64,000 nucleotides of DNA, taken from positions 7,432 through 71,431 of the forward strand of contig DIVX01000141.1 of the NCBI GenBank assembly GCA_002422505.1, written 5' to 3'. Position 1 is the stretch's first letter; each line of letters starts with the position of its first letter. This DNA is from Desulfovibrio sp. UBA6121. GTDB taxonomy: Bacteria; Desulfobacterota; Desulfovibrionia; Desulfovibrionales; Desulfovibrionaceae. Of this stretch, positions 9,012-17,810 are shown one piece after another. The notes below the pieces were generated by a model. It did not search any database, was not told the DNA's origin, and worked only from the letters and a program-made list of their open reading frames with translations. The translations under genes and the position numbers were made by a program.

Positions 9012-9979
9012 GAGCGAATCTCCTGGAACTGTGGCAGCAGGCCAGCAAGGGTTGTTCCGTGCAGCCCGCCAAGTGGTTTTGCGTGGTTCCGTAGCCAGAG
9101 GATAAAGGAGCGGATGCGCCGCTCGACGTGGGCCACGGCCGCTTCGTCCGGAACATGGGGCGAGGCTCCGGGCATGAGTTCTGAGGAATGGATGAAAAGG
9201 TGAATGACGCGGCCTCCGCGTGCAAGGTGCAGCCGCGCACCCAGTTTCATGGAAGGCAACGGGTACCATACCGGGATGGTTCCCGCCGCAGCCACGGTCT
9301 TAAAACGCCGCAGCAGCCACCCGCCAGCGCCGGGACCAAGCAGCCCGGCGCTGCGCCAGGCTGCTTTGCGCAGGCCGGGCAGCAACGGGACCAGGGTGAT
9401 GGGCGCTTCCAAAAGCCGCGTTTGCCCCGCCTCGTCGGTGAGCAACGGGTAGGGGTCTGCGGGGGCAAGGAAGCTCTGCGGCAAGGCCGGCGACCAGCGG
9501 GTCGGCACGATGCTCGAATCCACCTGCAAGCCGTGGTTGGGCAAAAGGTCGCGCACCTTCGGTCCCAGGTCGAAGCGCCCCATGCGAAAGGACACCGGCG
9601 CACGGCCTGTGGCCTCGCGGTACATGCGCACCAGTTCAGCGAGCTTGGCGTCCAGCAGCGTCGCGTCCATTGTCTCGGAGGGAGTCCAGGCCTGCCCCGC
9701 TTCGCCCGAAAGCGGCGGGGTGTTCCAAGGGTGCAGGTGTGCGCCGATTTCGGCCCCGAAAGTATCGCGCCAATGGCGCAGAAGCTCACGGCAACCGCAG
9801 TCGTTCAGCACCGGCCAGGTGCACAAAAGCGTCAGCGGCACGCCGAACTCCTGTGTCACGAACTCCAGGCGGCGCAAGAATTCCACATTGCGCACACCGA
9901 CGGCAACCGGCGCGTAGCGACCGGAGAACAGCCCTTCCTCCTCCACGTCCACGCTGAACACGACCCGTATTCCGCTCAT
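9008..9979 (-). CDS. Polysaccharide deacetylase (NodB-like) family protein
   Basis: A 323-residue carbohydrate esterase-4-like protein. FSVDVEEEG near the N-terminus carries the paired acidic residues and GAHLHPWNTPP the metal-binding histidine motif; SFRMGRFDLGPK and VIHLFIHSSEL correspond to later conserved motifs. It has no signal peptide, so it would act in the cytoplasm, perhaps on a lipid-linked or nucleotide sugar. ATG 9979 overlaps the preceding stop as ATGA, and its own stop overlaps the next start the same way, so it is translationally coupled to GT4 genes on both sides. Its substrate is probably a glycan intermediate made by them. Confidence 0.8.
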   Translation of the reverse strand: MSGIRVVFSVDVEEEGLFSGRYAPVAVGVRNVEFLRRLEFVTQEFGVPLTLLCTWPVLNDCGCRELLRHWRDTFGAEIGAHLHPWNTPPLSGEAGQAWTPSETMDATLLDAKLAELVRMYREATGRAPVSFRMGRFDLGPKVRDLLPNHGLQVDSSIVPTRWSPALPQSFLAPADPYPLLTDEAGQTRLLEAPITLVPLLPGLRKAAWRSAGLLGPGAGGWLLRRFKTVAAAGTIPVWYPLPSMKLGARLHLARGGRVIHLFIHSSELMPGASPHVPDEAAVAHVERRIRSFILWLRNHAKPLGGLHGTTLAGLLPQFQEIRS

Positions 9980-11097
9980 GGCCGCCTCCGCTGCGTCCAG
10001 GCCGCCAGCAGCACCGCCTCCGTGGCGCGCAGCATGGCCTCGGGCGAGTGTGCGCGCACGGCCTTGTCTCGTCCGGCCGCGCCCAGAGACGTGCACAGTT
10101 CTCGGTCGGTCAAGAGGCGGGCAAGCGCCTTGGACAGCCCAACCGGGTTGGCGGGCTCGGTCAAAAATCCTGTGCGCTCGTGCTCCACCAGATCGGGGAT
10201 GCCCCCGGTTCGTGAGGCCACCACGGGCAGGCCCGAGGCCATGGCCTCCAGAATGGCGTTAGGCGAGCCCTCGCGCCGGGAGGCCAGGGCGAAGACGTCT
10301 GCCTGGGCCAGATGGGGGCGCACCTCGCCGCAGCCGGTGATGATATCCACGGCGTGCCCCAGGCCCAGAGCGGCAAGCCGCGCCTCCACCTGGGGGCGTA
10401 AAGGGCCGTCGCCCACCAGGGTCAAGCGGGCTTTGGGAACCTCGCGCAGCACTAGAGCAAAAGCCTCCACCAGGTTCATAGGGTCCTTGTCATCCACCAA
10501 CCGCGACACGCTGACGAGGCGCGGCGGGCCTTCCGGGTGGGGCTTTGCGGGGCGGAAGCGCTCCGTGTCTACGCAGTTGGGCACTACGGCCACGCGTTCC
10601 GGCGGAACGCCTAACTCCTGTACGGCCCGCGTACGCAGCATCTCTGCGTTGCAAATGAGCCGGTTGGTGCAGCGCCAGAGCAGCGGCTCCCACTGCTTGG
10701 GCCGAAGTGTGCGAAAGCCCGCCACGATGACCGGAACGCCCAGCGCCCGACCGAACATGCGGCCCCAGATGTTCGGCACCACGGTGAGGGTGTACAGGAC
10801 ATCTGGCCTGGAGCGGGCTATGCGCGTGAAAAGCGGCGGCAGGGCCAGCGGGCTGCCCGGCGGGCGGCGGCTGATGCGCACAAGCGGAACACCCGTGGCC
10901 AGCGCCTCGTCCAGGAGGTCCTCGCCCGTGTTGAGCACCCAGAGTTCCGGGGTGAAGAGGGTGCGGTCAAGCCCGCGCAACAGCTGCAAGGCGTAGCGCT
11001 GGGTGCCGCCGAACTCCAAGTCCTGCAGCAGCACGGCCAGCCGCAACGGGCGGCCTGCTGCGGCTGGGGCGGAAATGGGGCTGGCCAGTTGCGTCAT
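9976..11097 (-). CDS. Family 4 glycosyltransferase
   Basis: A 373-residue GT-B enzyme. The N-terminal acceptor domain has LEFGGTQRYALQLLRGL, the usual G-G-x-x-R loop; the C-terminal domain has VSRLVDDKDPMNLVEAFA, LVGDGPLR, ASRREGSPNAILEAMASG and GGIPDLVEHERTGFL, the standard GT4 donor-binding set. It has no membrane segments. A gap of 152 bases, longer than others in this operon, separates it from the upstream membrane glycosyltransferase, and its stop overlaps the deacetylase start as ATGA. Confidence 0.9.
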   Translation of the reverse strand: MTQLASPISAPAAAGRPLRLAVLLQDLEFGGTQRYALQLLRGLDRTLFTPELWVLNTGEDLLDEALATGVPLVRISRRPPGSPLALPPLFTRIARSRPDVLYTLTVVPNIWGRMFGRALGVPVIVAGFRTLRPKQWEPLLWRCTNRLICNAEMLRTRAVQELGVPPERVAVVPNCVDTERFRPAKPHPEGPPRLVSVSRLVDDKDPMNLVEAFALVLREVPKARLTLVGDGPLRPQVEARLAALGLGHAVDIITGCGEVRPHLAQADVFALASRREGSPNAILEAMASGLPVVASRTGGIPDLVEHERTGFLTEPANPVGLSKALARLLTDRELCTSLGAAGRDKAVRAHSPEAMLRATEAVLLAAWTQRRRP

Positions 11098-11249
11098 TCA
11101 GGCACCAAGGGCTGATGGTCCCGGCGGCCCGTGCGGGCAGCGCCATGCTTGGGCGCGGCGGGGGCAACCGCCGGAAAATAAAAGGCCGCCGCGCGTGTTC
11201 AAGTAGCATCGGCCAAAGCGCCGAAGCAAGACAAATGACTTCCGGGCCC

Positions 11250-12413
11250 TCACCCTTGTGCGCGGTGCAGAATGGCGGCCACGGTGCCGTCCAGCCGGGC
11301 GCGGTAGGCAATGCCGCGCCAGCGCAGGGTGTTGGTGAGCCAGGTTGCCAGGAAACAGGGAATGGTGAGGATTTGCATGAGCGCAAAGCCAAGGCCCGCG
11401 CGCCAAGCGGGCAGCCTGCGCTGGCCTAGGCCGCCGTACAGCACGCCGAGGGCGCACAGCGCGCCAAGATAGAGCCAGCCCACGAACCCGCCGGAGAGCG
11501 CGTCGCGCAGGGTGTGCCACAGCAACGCCGCGCCCGCCATGGGGGCCAGGGTGGCGGCCAGCCAGGTGCCGGGCATGCAGAACTTGAGGTACAGCAATTG
11601 CCGGAACCACCAACCCCACCAGCCGCCCAGGCTTTGCCGGTTTAGCCGGGTAAGCAGCGCCGCCTGCGGCACCGCCGCCGCGCGCACGCCCCGGCGCTGC
11701 AGATAGGGCCCCATGGTGAAGTCGTCCACCACGCCCCTGGCCCAGATGGCGTCGATGCCGTGGCGCAGGAAGGTTTCGCGCCGGATGGCCGTTGCACCGC
11801 CCCAAGGCAGGCAGAACCAGGGCAGGTTTTGCAGCAGGTGGATGAACTGGGCGGAAAAGAAATGGAACAGGCTTGGCAGGGTGGGCTCGTCCGGCAGCAC
11901 GCGGTGGTAGCTGGTGGCCAGCACGGCCTCGCCCCGAACCAGGGGCGCGCTGAGCCGGGTGAGGAAGTCTGGCCTGGCCTCGTGGGTGCTGTCGCAGAAG
12001 ACGAGAATCTCCGGCCAGTCCCCAGCGGCCTTGATGCCCGCCAGCAGGCTGTGGTTCTTCTGGCAGCAGCGCGTGGCCTCTCCGGCGATGACCAGCCGGA
12101 CATGCGGGAAACGCTGAACGAGCTCCCGCACCAGGGCGGACGCCGGGTCCGCTTCATTGCGCACCACAAGCTGGGCCTGGAAATTCACGCCGGGCTGGTG
12201 CAGCAGGGAAGCGAGGCTTTGGCGCATGGTTGGGCTGTCGCCCGTGAGGGGGATGATGAGGGCCAGCGGCGGCTGCTTTTGGAATGCGGGCAAGGGGGCG
12301 TTTTCCAGCCAGGTCCTGCGCCCGGCGCGGATTGCGGGAGCGCCGACGCAGTAAAGCAGCACCAGGGCCAGCAGGTGCAGAATCATGCCCAGATGGAAGA
12401 CTCCGTCCGGCAT
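11250..12413 (-). CDS. Membrane glycosyltransferase, GT2/GT21 (ceramide glucosyltransferase-like)
   Basis: A 387-residue processive-type GT2 with an N-terminal membrane helix (about 5-22), a catalytic domain and three or more C-terminal helices. Motifs are CCQKNHSLLAGI, LVFCDSTHEARPDFL (DxD-like), PWGGATAIRR, GVVDDFTMG (the D-D/E-D block) and a W-rich W-x-x-W-W-F-R-Q stretch in the place of QxxRW. This organisation and the K-N-x-x-L-x-x-G plus D-S/T motifs recall GT21 ceramide glucosyltransferases and hopanoid HpnI relatives. The acceptor is therefore perhaps a lipid; assignment to GT21 instead of general GT2 is tentative. The start overlaps the flippase stop (TGATG). Confidence 0.72.
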   Translation of the reverse strand: MPDGVFHLGMILHLLALVLLYCVGAPAIRAGRRTWLENAPLPAFQKQPPLALIIPLTGDSPTMRQSLASLLHQPGVNFQAQLVVRNEADPASALVRELVQRFPHVRLVIAGEATRCCQKNHSLLAGIKAAGDWPEILVFCDSTHEARPDFLTRLSAPLVRGEAVLATSYHRVLPDEPTLPSLFHFFSAQFIHLLQNLPWFCLPWGGATAIRRETFLRHGIDAIWARGVVDDFTMGPYLQRRGVRAAAVPQAALLTRLNRQSLGGWWGWWFRQLLYLKFCMPGTWLAATLAPMAGAALLWHTLRDALSGGFVGWLYLGALCALGVLYGGLGQRRLPAWRAGLGFALMQILTIPCFLATWLTNTLRWRGIAYRARLDGTVAAILHRAQG

Positions 12414-13843
12414 CAGGCCTCCCGCGCGGCAGCGCCGCCTGTGCCGTTTGCGCCGATGCCGCGCCACGTGCGCCACAGGTGGGCCAGCAGCAGGGCCAGG
12501 GCCAGAAGCTGCCCGGCCAAGGCTTGCCCGCTCCAAACACCGCCCAAAACCAGCGCTGCGGCCCCGGCCATGGCTAGCGCAAGCGGCAGCAGGCCGCCCC
12601 AGGTGAAGAGCCCGATGAAGCGCTGGCACGCGCCAAGGGTCAGCACAGCCACAAAGGCCTTGGTGAGCACAATGGCCGCCACGGCTCCATCCAGCGGCGC
12701 GCCGGGGATGAGCAGCATGCACAGGGCTGCGTTGACGGCCAGCCCGGCGCTGAAGAACCAGAGCACCAGCTTTTGCCGCCCCATGCACAGCAGCAGGTAG
12801 TAGGCCAGGTTGTGCAGAAAGGAGATGAACAGGCATAGGGACAGCCAGGGCTGGATGCGCACGGCCTCGGCGTACTGGTTGCCGTAGGCCAGGGGGATGA
12901 TGACGCCGCTGCCCGCCATGAAGACGAACATGATCGGCAGCGCCAAGGCCGCCATGGAGCGGGCCTGCTCGCGCGCCTTGGTCGTAAAGGCGCTGGGCGA
13001 GCTGACCCAGAGTTTGGCGAACAGCGGGAAAAGCACCCGTCCGAGCAGGATGTTCGAGGCCAGGGCCGCCACGCCGTCCACCAGTTGCCAGGTGGCGCTG
13101 TATTGGGCCACCGCCCAGGCTCCGCCGTGGCGCTGCAGAAAGAAGATGTTGATCTTGTTGTACAGAATGGCCGCCAGGGCCATGAGGGTGAAAATTCTCG
13201 TGTCGTTCCAGATGTCGCGGATGGTGCGCCATAGCGGCAGGTCCGAGGCGCGCCAGCAGCGGCGGAGCAGTTTGAGCGACACGGCAAGGCCCACCAGCGT
13301 CTGCACCGGCTTGAACAGCGCCGCCACCAGCGGCGGCGCGCCGGCCAACAGCGCCACCAGGCCGAACCCGTAGCCGCACAGGGCCGCAGCGCCACGCAGG
13401 CGCCCTTCCATGTCCTGTCGCCCCAGGGATTGGCAGACGACGTAGTAGGAGTTCACCAAGGCATCGAGCCCGAAGGACAGACCGATGATGAGCACCAGGG
13501 CCGTAAGCTCCCCGGCGTAACCCTGCCACAGGCAGAACCCGGCCATGCACAGGCTGCCCAGGATAAGCAACGCCCCTTTGAGCAGGGTAATTTGCCGGTA
13601 CACCGTGCTTGGCGTGGCCACGCGCTTGACCAAAAGCAGAATGAAATGCTGGTTGATGCCGAATTCGGAGCAGAAGAGCAGGATCTGGCCCATGTTCATG
13701 GCCAGCATGAAGTTGCCGTAGGCGTCCACGGCGCTGCGGGCCAAAAGCAGCAGAAACACGGCCTGCAGGCCGTCGCCCAGCCATTGCGCGGCCAGCAGCG
13801 TGGCCACGCGGCGCAGTATGCCTTGGCTCAGGGGTGAACTCAT
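12413..13843 (-). CDS. Wzx-type polysaccharide flippase
   Basis: A 476-residue polytopic membrane protein with about 12-14 predicted hydrophobic segments and no large soluble domain, matching the PST/MOP family that flips lipid-linked repeat units across the inner membrane. The N-terminal region FLLLLARSAVDAYGNFMLAMN and the arginine-rich first cytoplasmic loops are typical. ATG 13843 is chosen over a long upstream extension because it overlaps the GT9 stop as ATGA. With the WbaP-like enzyme it suggests a Wzx/Wzy-type glycan made by this operon. Confidence 0.85.
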   Translation of the reverse strand: MSSPLSQGILRRVATLLAAQWLGDGLQAVFLLLLARSAVDAYGNFMLAMNMGQILLFCSEFGINQHFILLLVKRVATPSTVYRQITLLKGALLILGSLCMAGFCLWQGYAGELTALVLIIGLSFGLDALVNSYYVVCQSLGRQDMEGRLRGAAALCGYGFGLVALLAGAPPLVAALFKPVQTLVGLAVSLKLLRRCWRASDLPLWRTIRDIWNDTRIFTLMALAAILYNKINIFFLQRHGGAWAVAQYSATWQLVDGVAALASNILLGRVLFPLFAKLWVSSPSAFTTKAREQARSMAALALPIMFVFMAGSGVIIPLAYGNQYAEAVRIQPWLSLCLFISFLHNLAYYLLLCMGRQKLVLWFFSAGLAVNAALCMLLIPGAPLDGAVAAIVLTKAFVAVLTLGACQRFIGLFTWGGLLPLALAMAGAAALVLGGVWSGQALAGQLLALALLLAHLWRTWRGIGANGTGGAAAREA

Positions 13844-14982
13844 CCCGCTGCTCTCTGCCCGGACGCGGCCAGGAGTCGGTCTGCGGCGGCCAGCACGGCC
13901 TCCACCGTGATATCCGCCATACAGCCGCCATGCTCGCAGCCGTACTCGAAGCCCAGGTGCAGGCAGGGGGCGCAGCCGCGCGGCGATTGCAGGGCCTCGC
14001 CGCGGCCCGGCTGCGTCACCGCGCCCCAGCGCGCAACGGAAACCGGACCGTTGAGGGAGATCAGGGGCGTTCCCATAGCCGCAGCCAAATGCATAATGCC
14101 CGTGTTCACCGACACGACCAGCGCCGCGTGGGCGAGCAGGAGTGCGGTGGGTTCCACCCGTACGCCGGAAAGGTTCGTCGCGTTTGCTCCATTGGCCTTG
14201 ATCAGATTGACCAAACGCTGATTGCCTTCGGTGTCGGCTGGGGCGCCGGAAATAAGCACGGCCAAGCCGCAGGCGCACAGCCCGGCCGCCACTTCGGCCC
14301 AGTGCTCCAGAGGCCATTGCTTCATGTGCGAGCGGTAGCCGCCGGGGAAGGGGTGAAGCACCGCATAGGGTTGGTCGGGGAGCGCCTTGCCGGGAAGCCC
14401 GGCCAGAGCGCCCGGCAATGGAGAGAGTTTAGGAAGCGCCCGCTCTTGCGTGCCCAGCAGCGCGACCAGGGCGCGGAAGTTCTCCAACTCGTGGCGTGTG
14501 CGCAAATGGGGCACTGCTGCATCATACACATAGTGGCGGTGCTGGCCGGGGCTCTTGAAGCCCGCCTTGAAGCTTGCCCGCGCCGCGAAGCTCAGCAGCG
14601 CGTTGAGCCGGGGCCACTGGCCGGAGTCCAGCCAGGCATCGAACAGGCCGCAGGCCCGCACCAGGCGGACCGCCTCCCAGGGGCGCTTCACCGGCAGCAC
14701 CACAACCTGCGCCACACCTGGAATCATGCGCGCTATTTCCTGGTTCGGGCGGCTGCAGAACACGGTCAGCTGCGGCTGCGGCCGCAGGGCGAGAAGCTCC
14801 GCCAGCGGTCCGCTCAACAGCACCAGGTCGCCGATGCAGCCCAGGCACAAAACGCCCACGCGGCGCAGGGCGGCGGGCGGCGCTTGGCGCTTGCGGCGCG
14901 CCAGCCCGGCCAGCAGCACAAGCGGCACGCCCGCCCATCTGTCGAGCAGGCGCAGGACCGTATTGCCGCGCTCCCCGGCCAT
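13840..14982 (-). CDS. Family 9 glycosyltransferase (heptosyltransferase-like)
   Basis: A 380-residue GT9 protein. VGVLCLGCIGDLVLLSGPLAEL is the N-terminal motif of the LPS heptosyltransferase family, and the C-terminal half has VLHPFPGGY, PLEHWAEVAAGL, VSVNTGIMHLAAAMGTPLISL and a C-A-P-C-L-H-L cluster. These enzymes usually add heptose to LPS core or surface glycans. The gap to the preceding gene is only 4 bases and the stop overlaps the flippase start, so it belongs to the same operon. Four cysteines near the C-terminus (residues about 345-365) are a noticeable feature. Confidence 0.87.
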   Translation of the reverse strand: MAGERGNTVLRLLDRWAGVPLVLLAGLARRKRQAPPAALRRVGVLCLGCIGDLVLLSGPLAELLALRPQPQLTVFCSRPNQEIARMIPGVAQVVVLPVKRPWEAVRLVRACGLFDAWLDSGQWPRLNALLSFAARASFKAGFKSPGQHRHYVYDAAVPHLRTRHELENFRALVALLGTQERALPKLSPLPGALAGLPGKALPDQPYAVLHPFPGGYRSHMKQWPLEHWAEVAAGLCACGLAVLISGAPADTEGNQRLVNLIKANGANATNLSGVRVEPTALLLAHAALVVSVNTGIMHLAAAMGTPLISLNGPVSVARWGAVTQPGRGEALQSPRGCAPCLHLGFEYGCEHGGCMADITVEAVLAAADRLLAASGQRAAG

Positions 14983-14986
14983 GGCG

Positions 14987-15766
14987 CTAAACGTTCCCGG
15001 CGGCGCGGCGGGCGCGCCCTTCCTTCAGGGGGGCGAAGAGCGGGCTTTGGCATAGGCCCGTGCGCTGCAGGAAAAGCGCGGTGGAAACCCCCAGCACGCC
15101 CAGGCCGTAGCGCACGGAGTTGCGGAAGCTGATGGAGGAGGAGTCGTCGGCGTAGCGGGTGGGGCAGGTTATTTCGCCTACGCGGAAGCCCGCGTAAAGG
15201 ATTTGAGCCAGGAACTGGTTGTCGAAGATGAAGTTGTCGCTGTTGTTCTGGAAGTCGATGGCGCTGAGGACCTGACGCGAATAAGCCCTGTAGCCGGTAT
15301 GATACTCGGAGAGTTTGTGCCCGCCCAGCAGGTTCTGCAGCAGGGTGAGGGCGCGGTTGCTGGCATATTTGTACAGGGGCATGCCGCCAAGAAGCGCGCC
15401 GTTGGACAGGATGCGCGAGCCGAGCATGCAGTCGAACACGCCGCGCGCAATGGGCGAAACCATGGCCTCCACCAGTCGCGGAGTATACTGGTAGTCGGGG
15501 TGCAGCATGATGATGATGTCTGCGCCGAGGTCCAGCGCAGCGCTGTAGCAGGTCTTCTGGTTGCCGCCGTAGCCGGTGTTGCGCTCATGGGCAATGGTGC
15601 GGATGCCGAGTTCCTGCGCTACGGCCACGGTGTCGTCCGGGCTGGCGTCATCCACCAGCAGCACCTCGTCCACAATGTTGTGTGGAATCTCTGCGTAGGT
15701 CTTGCTCACGGTTTTTGCCGCGTTGTACGCGGGCATGACGAGCACTATTTTCTTGTCGTCAATCAC
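14987..15766 (-). CDS. Family 2 glycosyltransferase, dolichyl-phosphate sugar synthase-like
   Basis: A 259-residue GT2 enzyme. IVLVMPAYNAAKTVSKTY, EVLLVDDASPDDT, RNTGYGGNQKTCYSAAL and IIMLHPDYQYTPRL correspond to the GT-A core of DPM1/ArnC-like synthases that move a sugar to a polyprenyl phosphate. LSEYHTGYRAYSR and ITCPTRYADDSSSISF are also typical. The C-terminal part after about residue 220 may have one weak hydrophobic segment but no true membrane domain. It is the first gene of the compact operon running down to 7779, with 98 bases between it and the large membrane protein upstream. Confidence 0.87.
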   Translation of the reverse strand: MIDDKKIVLVMPAYNAAKTVSKTYAEIPHNIVDEVLLVDDASPDDTVAVAQELGIRTIAHERNTGYGGNQKTCYSAALDLGADIIIMLHPDYQYTPRLVEAMVSPIARGVFDCMLGSRILSNGALLGGMPLYKYASNRALTLLQNLLGGHKLSEYHTGYRAYSRQVLSAIDFQNNSDNFIFDNQFLAQILYAGFRVGEITCPTRYADDSSSISFRNSVRYGLGVLGVSTALFLQRTGLCQSPLFAPLKEGRARRAAGNV

Positions 15767-15864
15767 TCAAGGCCTCCAGGCGTGGTGCGGTGCAATGGGC
15801 CCATGGGCAGGCAGCCGTGCACGCGGCCGAAGATATACACGGAGGAGACTTTGAAGGCCAGCAT

Positions 15865-17601
15865 TTATAGACCTTCCGCCCCGGCTTGCGTAAGGCCGGG
15901 CACAAAGAAGCGCGTATTGAGCTCGAAGCGCGAAACCTGGCGGCCAGGGTTGTTCAGGCTCAGGCCGTCCTCCGGCCCAAGGGGGCGCAGGGTGCGGCCA
16001 TCTGCCGCAAGCACGAAGGCTTCAAGGGTCTGTCGTCCGGCAGGCAGGGCGTTCTCCGGCACAAACAGCTCGAAGCGTTCATCCGGCCCGATGAGCCCCA
16101 TGGCCCGCGCCTTGCCTGCGGCCAGCACCAGCAGCGGGGCCCCAGCGTTGCCCGGCGCGGTTCCGCGCAGCAGAAAGCCCGGCACCCGGCCGGAAAGCAG
16201 CGTGTTGGACGCGGCGGTAAACGCTCCGGGCGTGCGCGTTCCTGGCGCGTAGTCCTCCGCCGGGGGCAGGCGGCGGTAGATTCCGGCGCGCTGCTCCAGG
16301 AACAGCGGCATGTTGGCGATGACAAAGGCCGGGTCCGGGAAGACCTCGCGCAGGTTCTGCGGTTGGGTAAGGCGGTAGAGCTCCTGCCGGGCCAGTTCCA
16401 GGCGCGGTGCGCGGTTGTGCAGCACCACGGCGGCCAGCACCGTGGATACGGCGAAAAGCGCAGCGCACAGGACGAAGCCCCGGGAGAGCCAGCGCCGCGC
16501 GCCTGCGTTCAGGCGGGTTTCAAGAAGGAACCACAGCGCGCAAAGGATCATCCAGAGCGGGCTGCTGAAGCTTGCGTAGCGGCTTTCCTGCGCCTGGCCC
16601 AGGCCGAAGCCGCCGCGCGCCGCCGCCGTGGCCCCTGCCGTGAGCAGGCTGAAGCAGGCAACGCACAGCCAGGGCGCCAGCGTGCGCAGCGTCTTGCCGC
16701 CATCATTGCGCCTGGTGCGCCACAGGGCCAGCTTGAGGACGCCGAGCGCCCCCAAGGCAAAAGCTCCGGCAAGCAGGGCCAGGGGTTGCAGGGTCCGGTC
16801 GCCCGCCAGGGCTCCGCCAAGATAGGTCAAGACATAGCCAACGAGCATGTGTGGGGCTTCCAGCGCCCGCAGGATGGACGGGTGGTGGCCGGGCTTCACG
16901 TAGCCGTGGAAGTAGGCGGCCCACACCAGCGCGCCGAAGCAGAGCCAAAGTCCGGTGGTCAGGGCTGCCCTGCTGCGTGCTGCGGGGGCGGCCTCCATGC
17001 GCCGCAGGGCGATGAGCGGCGCCAGGCAGGGCCAGTAAAAAAGCCCGTTGGCGAAGCTGAACGAGGCGGGAAGCCCCACGAGGGCCATGAGGGCGATGCG
17101 CTGGGCGCTGAGCCGCGCGCCGCCGGTCGCCAGACATGCTCCAGCCCAGATGCTGAGGACGGGCAAAAGTACCGAGGTGTTGATGCCCACGCTGAAGGTT
17201 TCCCACTGCAGGAGCGAGAAGCCGAGGGCCGAGAAGAGGGCCAGAGGGCGGCGGTCGGCGGCGCTCCAGCCAGAGCGCAGCAAGAGCCGCCAGGCGAGCA
17301 GCACGCAGCCTGCGGCCATGAGGAAGGTGCAGGCGAGTTCCGGCCAGCGCGCTAGGCGGAACCAAGGGAAGAAGGCGAGGCCGAGCACCCGCACTATGGC
17401 GCTGCGTTGCTCGTTGTTCTGCAGAATGATGTCGGCCGGTCCCAGGCTTCCGGCCTGTAGTTTGCGCAGCACGTCTGTCCAGATGAGCCACTCGTCCCAG
17501 TTGAGGACGTCCACAGCCCAGAAGTACAGACACACCGCAAGCAATAGCGGGGGGATAAGCGGCGCCGCGCGCCACGAGAGGGCCTTGTTCAGCGCGTTCA
17601 T
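15865..17601 (-). CDS. Large polytopic membrane protein, possibly GT-C-like
   Basis: A 578-residue protein with roughly ten hydrophobic segments in its first 470 residues and a soluble C-terminal part of about 110 residues. A conserved-looking loop W-D-E-W-L-I-W follows the first helix, in the position where GT-C glycosyltransferases carry an acidic motif, so a polyprenyl-sugar-dependent transferase is possible. No named family is recognised. The frame is open further upstream; ATG 17601 begins a sensible membrane N-terminus but has only a weak ribosome site. The 210 bases between it and the divergent radical SAM gene are AT-rich around 17680-17705 and probably hold both promoters. Confidence 0.65.
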   Translation of the reverse strand: MNALNKALSWRAAPLIPPLLLAVCLYFWAVDVLNWDEWLIWTDVLRKLQAGSLGPADIILQNNEQRSAIVRVLGLAFFPWFRLARWPELACTFLMAAGCVLLAWRLLLRSGWSAADRRPLALFSALGFSLLQWETFSVGINTSVLLPVLSIWAGACLATGGARLSAQRIALMALVGLPASFSFANGLFYWPCLAPLIALRRMEAAPAARSRAALTTGLWLCFGALVWAAYFHGYVKPGHHPSILRALEAPHMLVGYVLTYLGGALAGDRTLQPLALLAGAFALGALGVLKLALWRTRRNDGGKTLRTLAPWLCVACFSLLTAGATAAARGGFGLGQAQESRYASFSSPLWMILCALWFLLETRLNAGARRWLSRGFVLCAALFAVSTVLAAVVLHNRAPRLELARQELYRLTQPQNLREVFPDPAFVIANMPLFLEQRAGIYRRLPPAEDYAPGTRTPGAFTAASNTLLSGRVPGFLLRGTAPGNAGAPLLVLAAGKARAMGLIGPDERFELFVPENALPAGRQTLEAFVLAADGRTLRPLGPEDGLSLNNPGRQVSRFELNTRFFVPGLTQAGAEGL

Positions 17602-17810
17602 GTCTGTCTCGAATGCCTGCGGCTCGGCGGAGTTCTCGTGCGGAGGAAGTTGGCCCTTGCCTTTAAGACGGGCAAACGGTATGAGTTCATTAGTATTATT
17701 CGGCCCTAGAGTAAAGCGCGAAGACGGCGCGCCTTCTCGAGTTCCTGGCTCCCCCGGCCGGGTGCGCGCCGGTTCATCCTCCGCCAACGCTTTTCGCAGG
17801 GATTGACGCC

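Noticed and set aside
9188..10996. Open frame of 602 codons on the plus strand
   Set aside because: It is antisense to the deacetylase and GT4 genes, both with clear motifs and ATGA coupling.
12414..13931. Upstream extension of the 11250-12413 glycosyltransferase frame
   Set aside because: It is a shadow of the flippase gene; the glycosyltransferase start at ATG 12413 overlaps the flippase stop.
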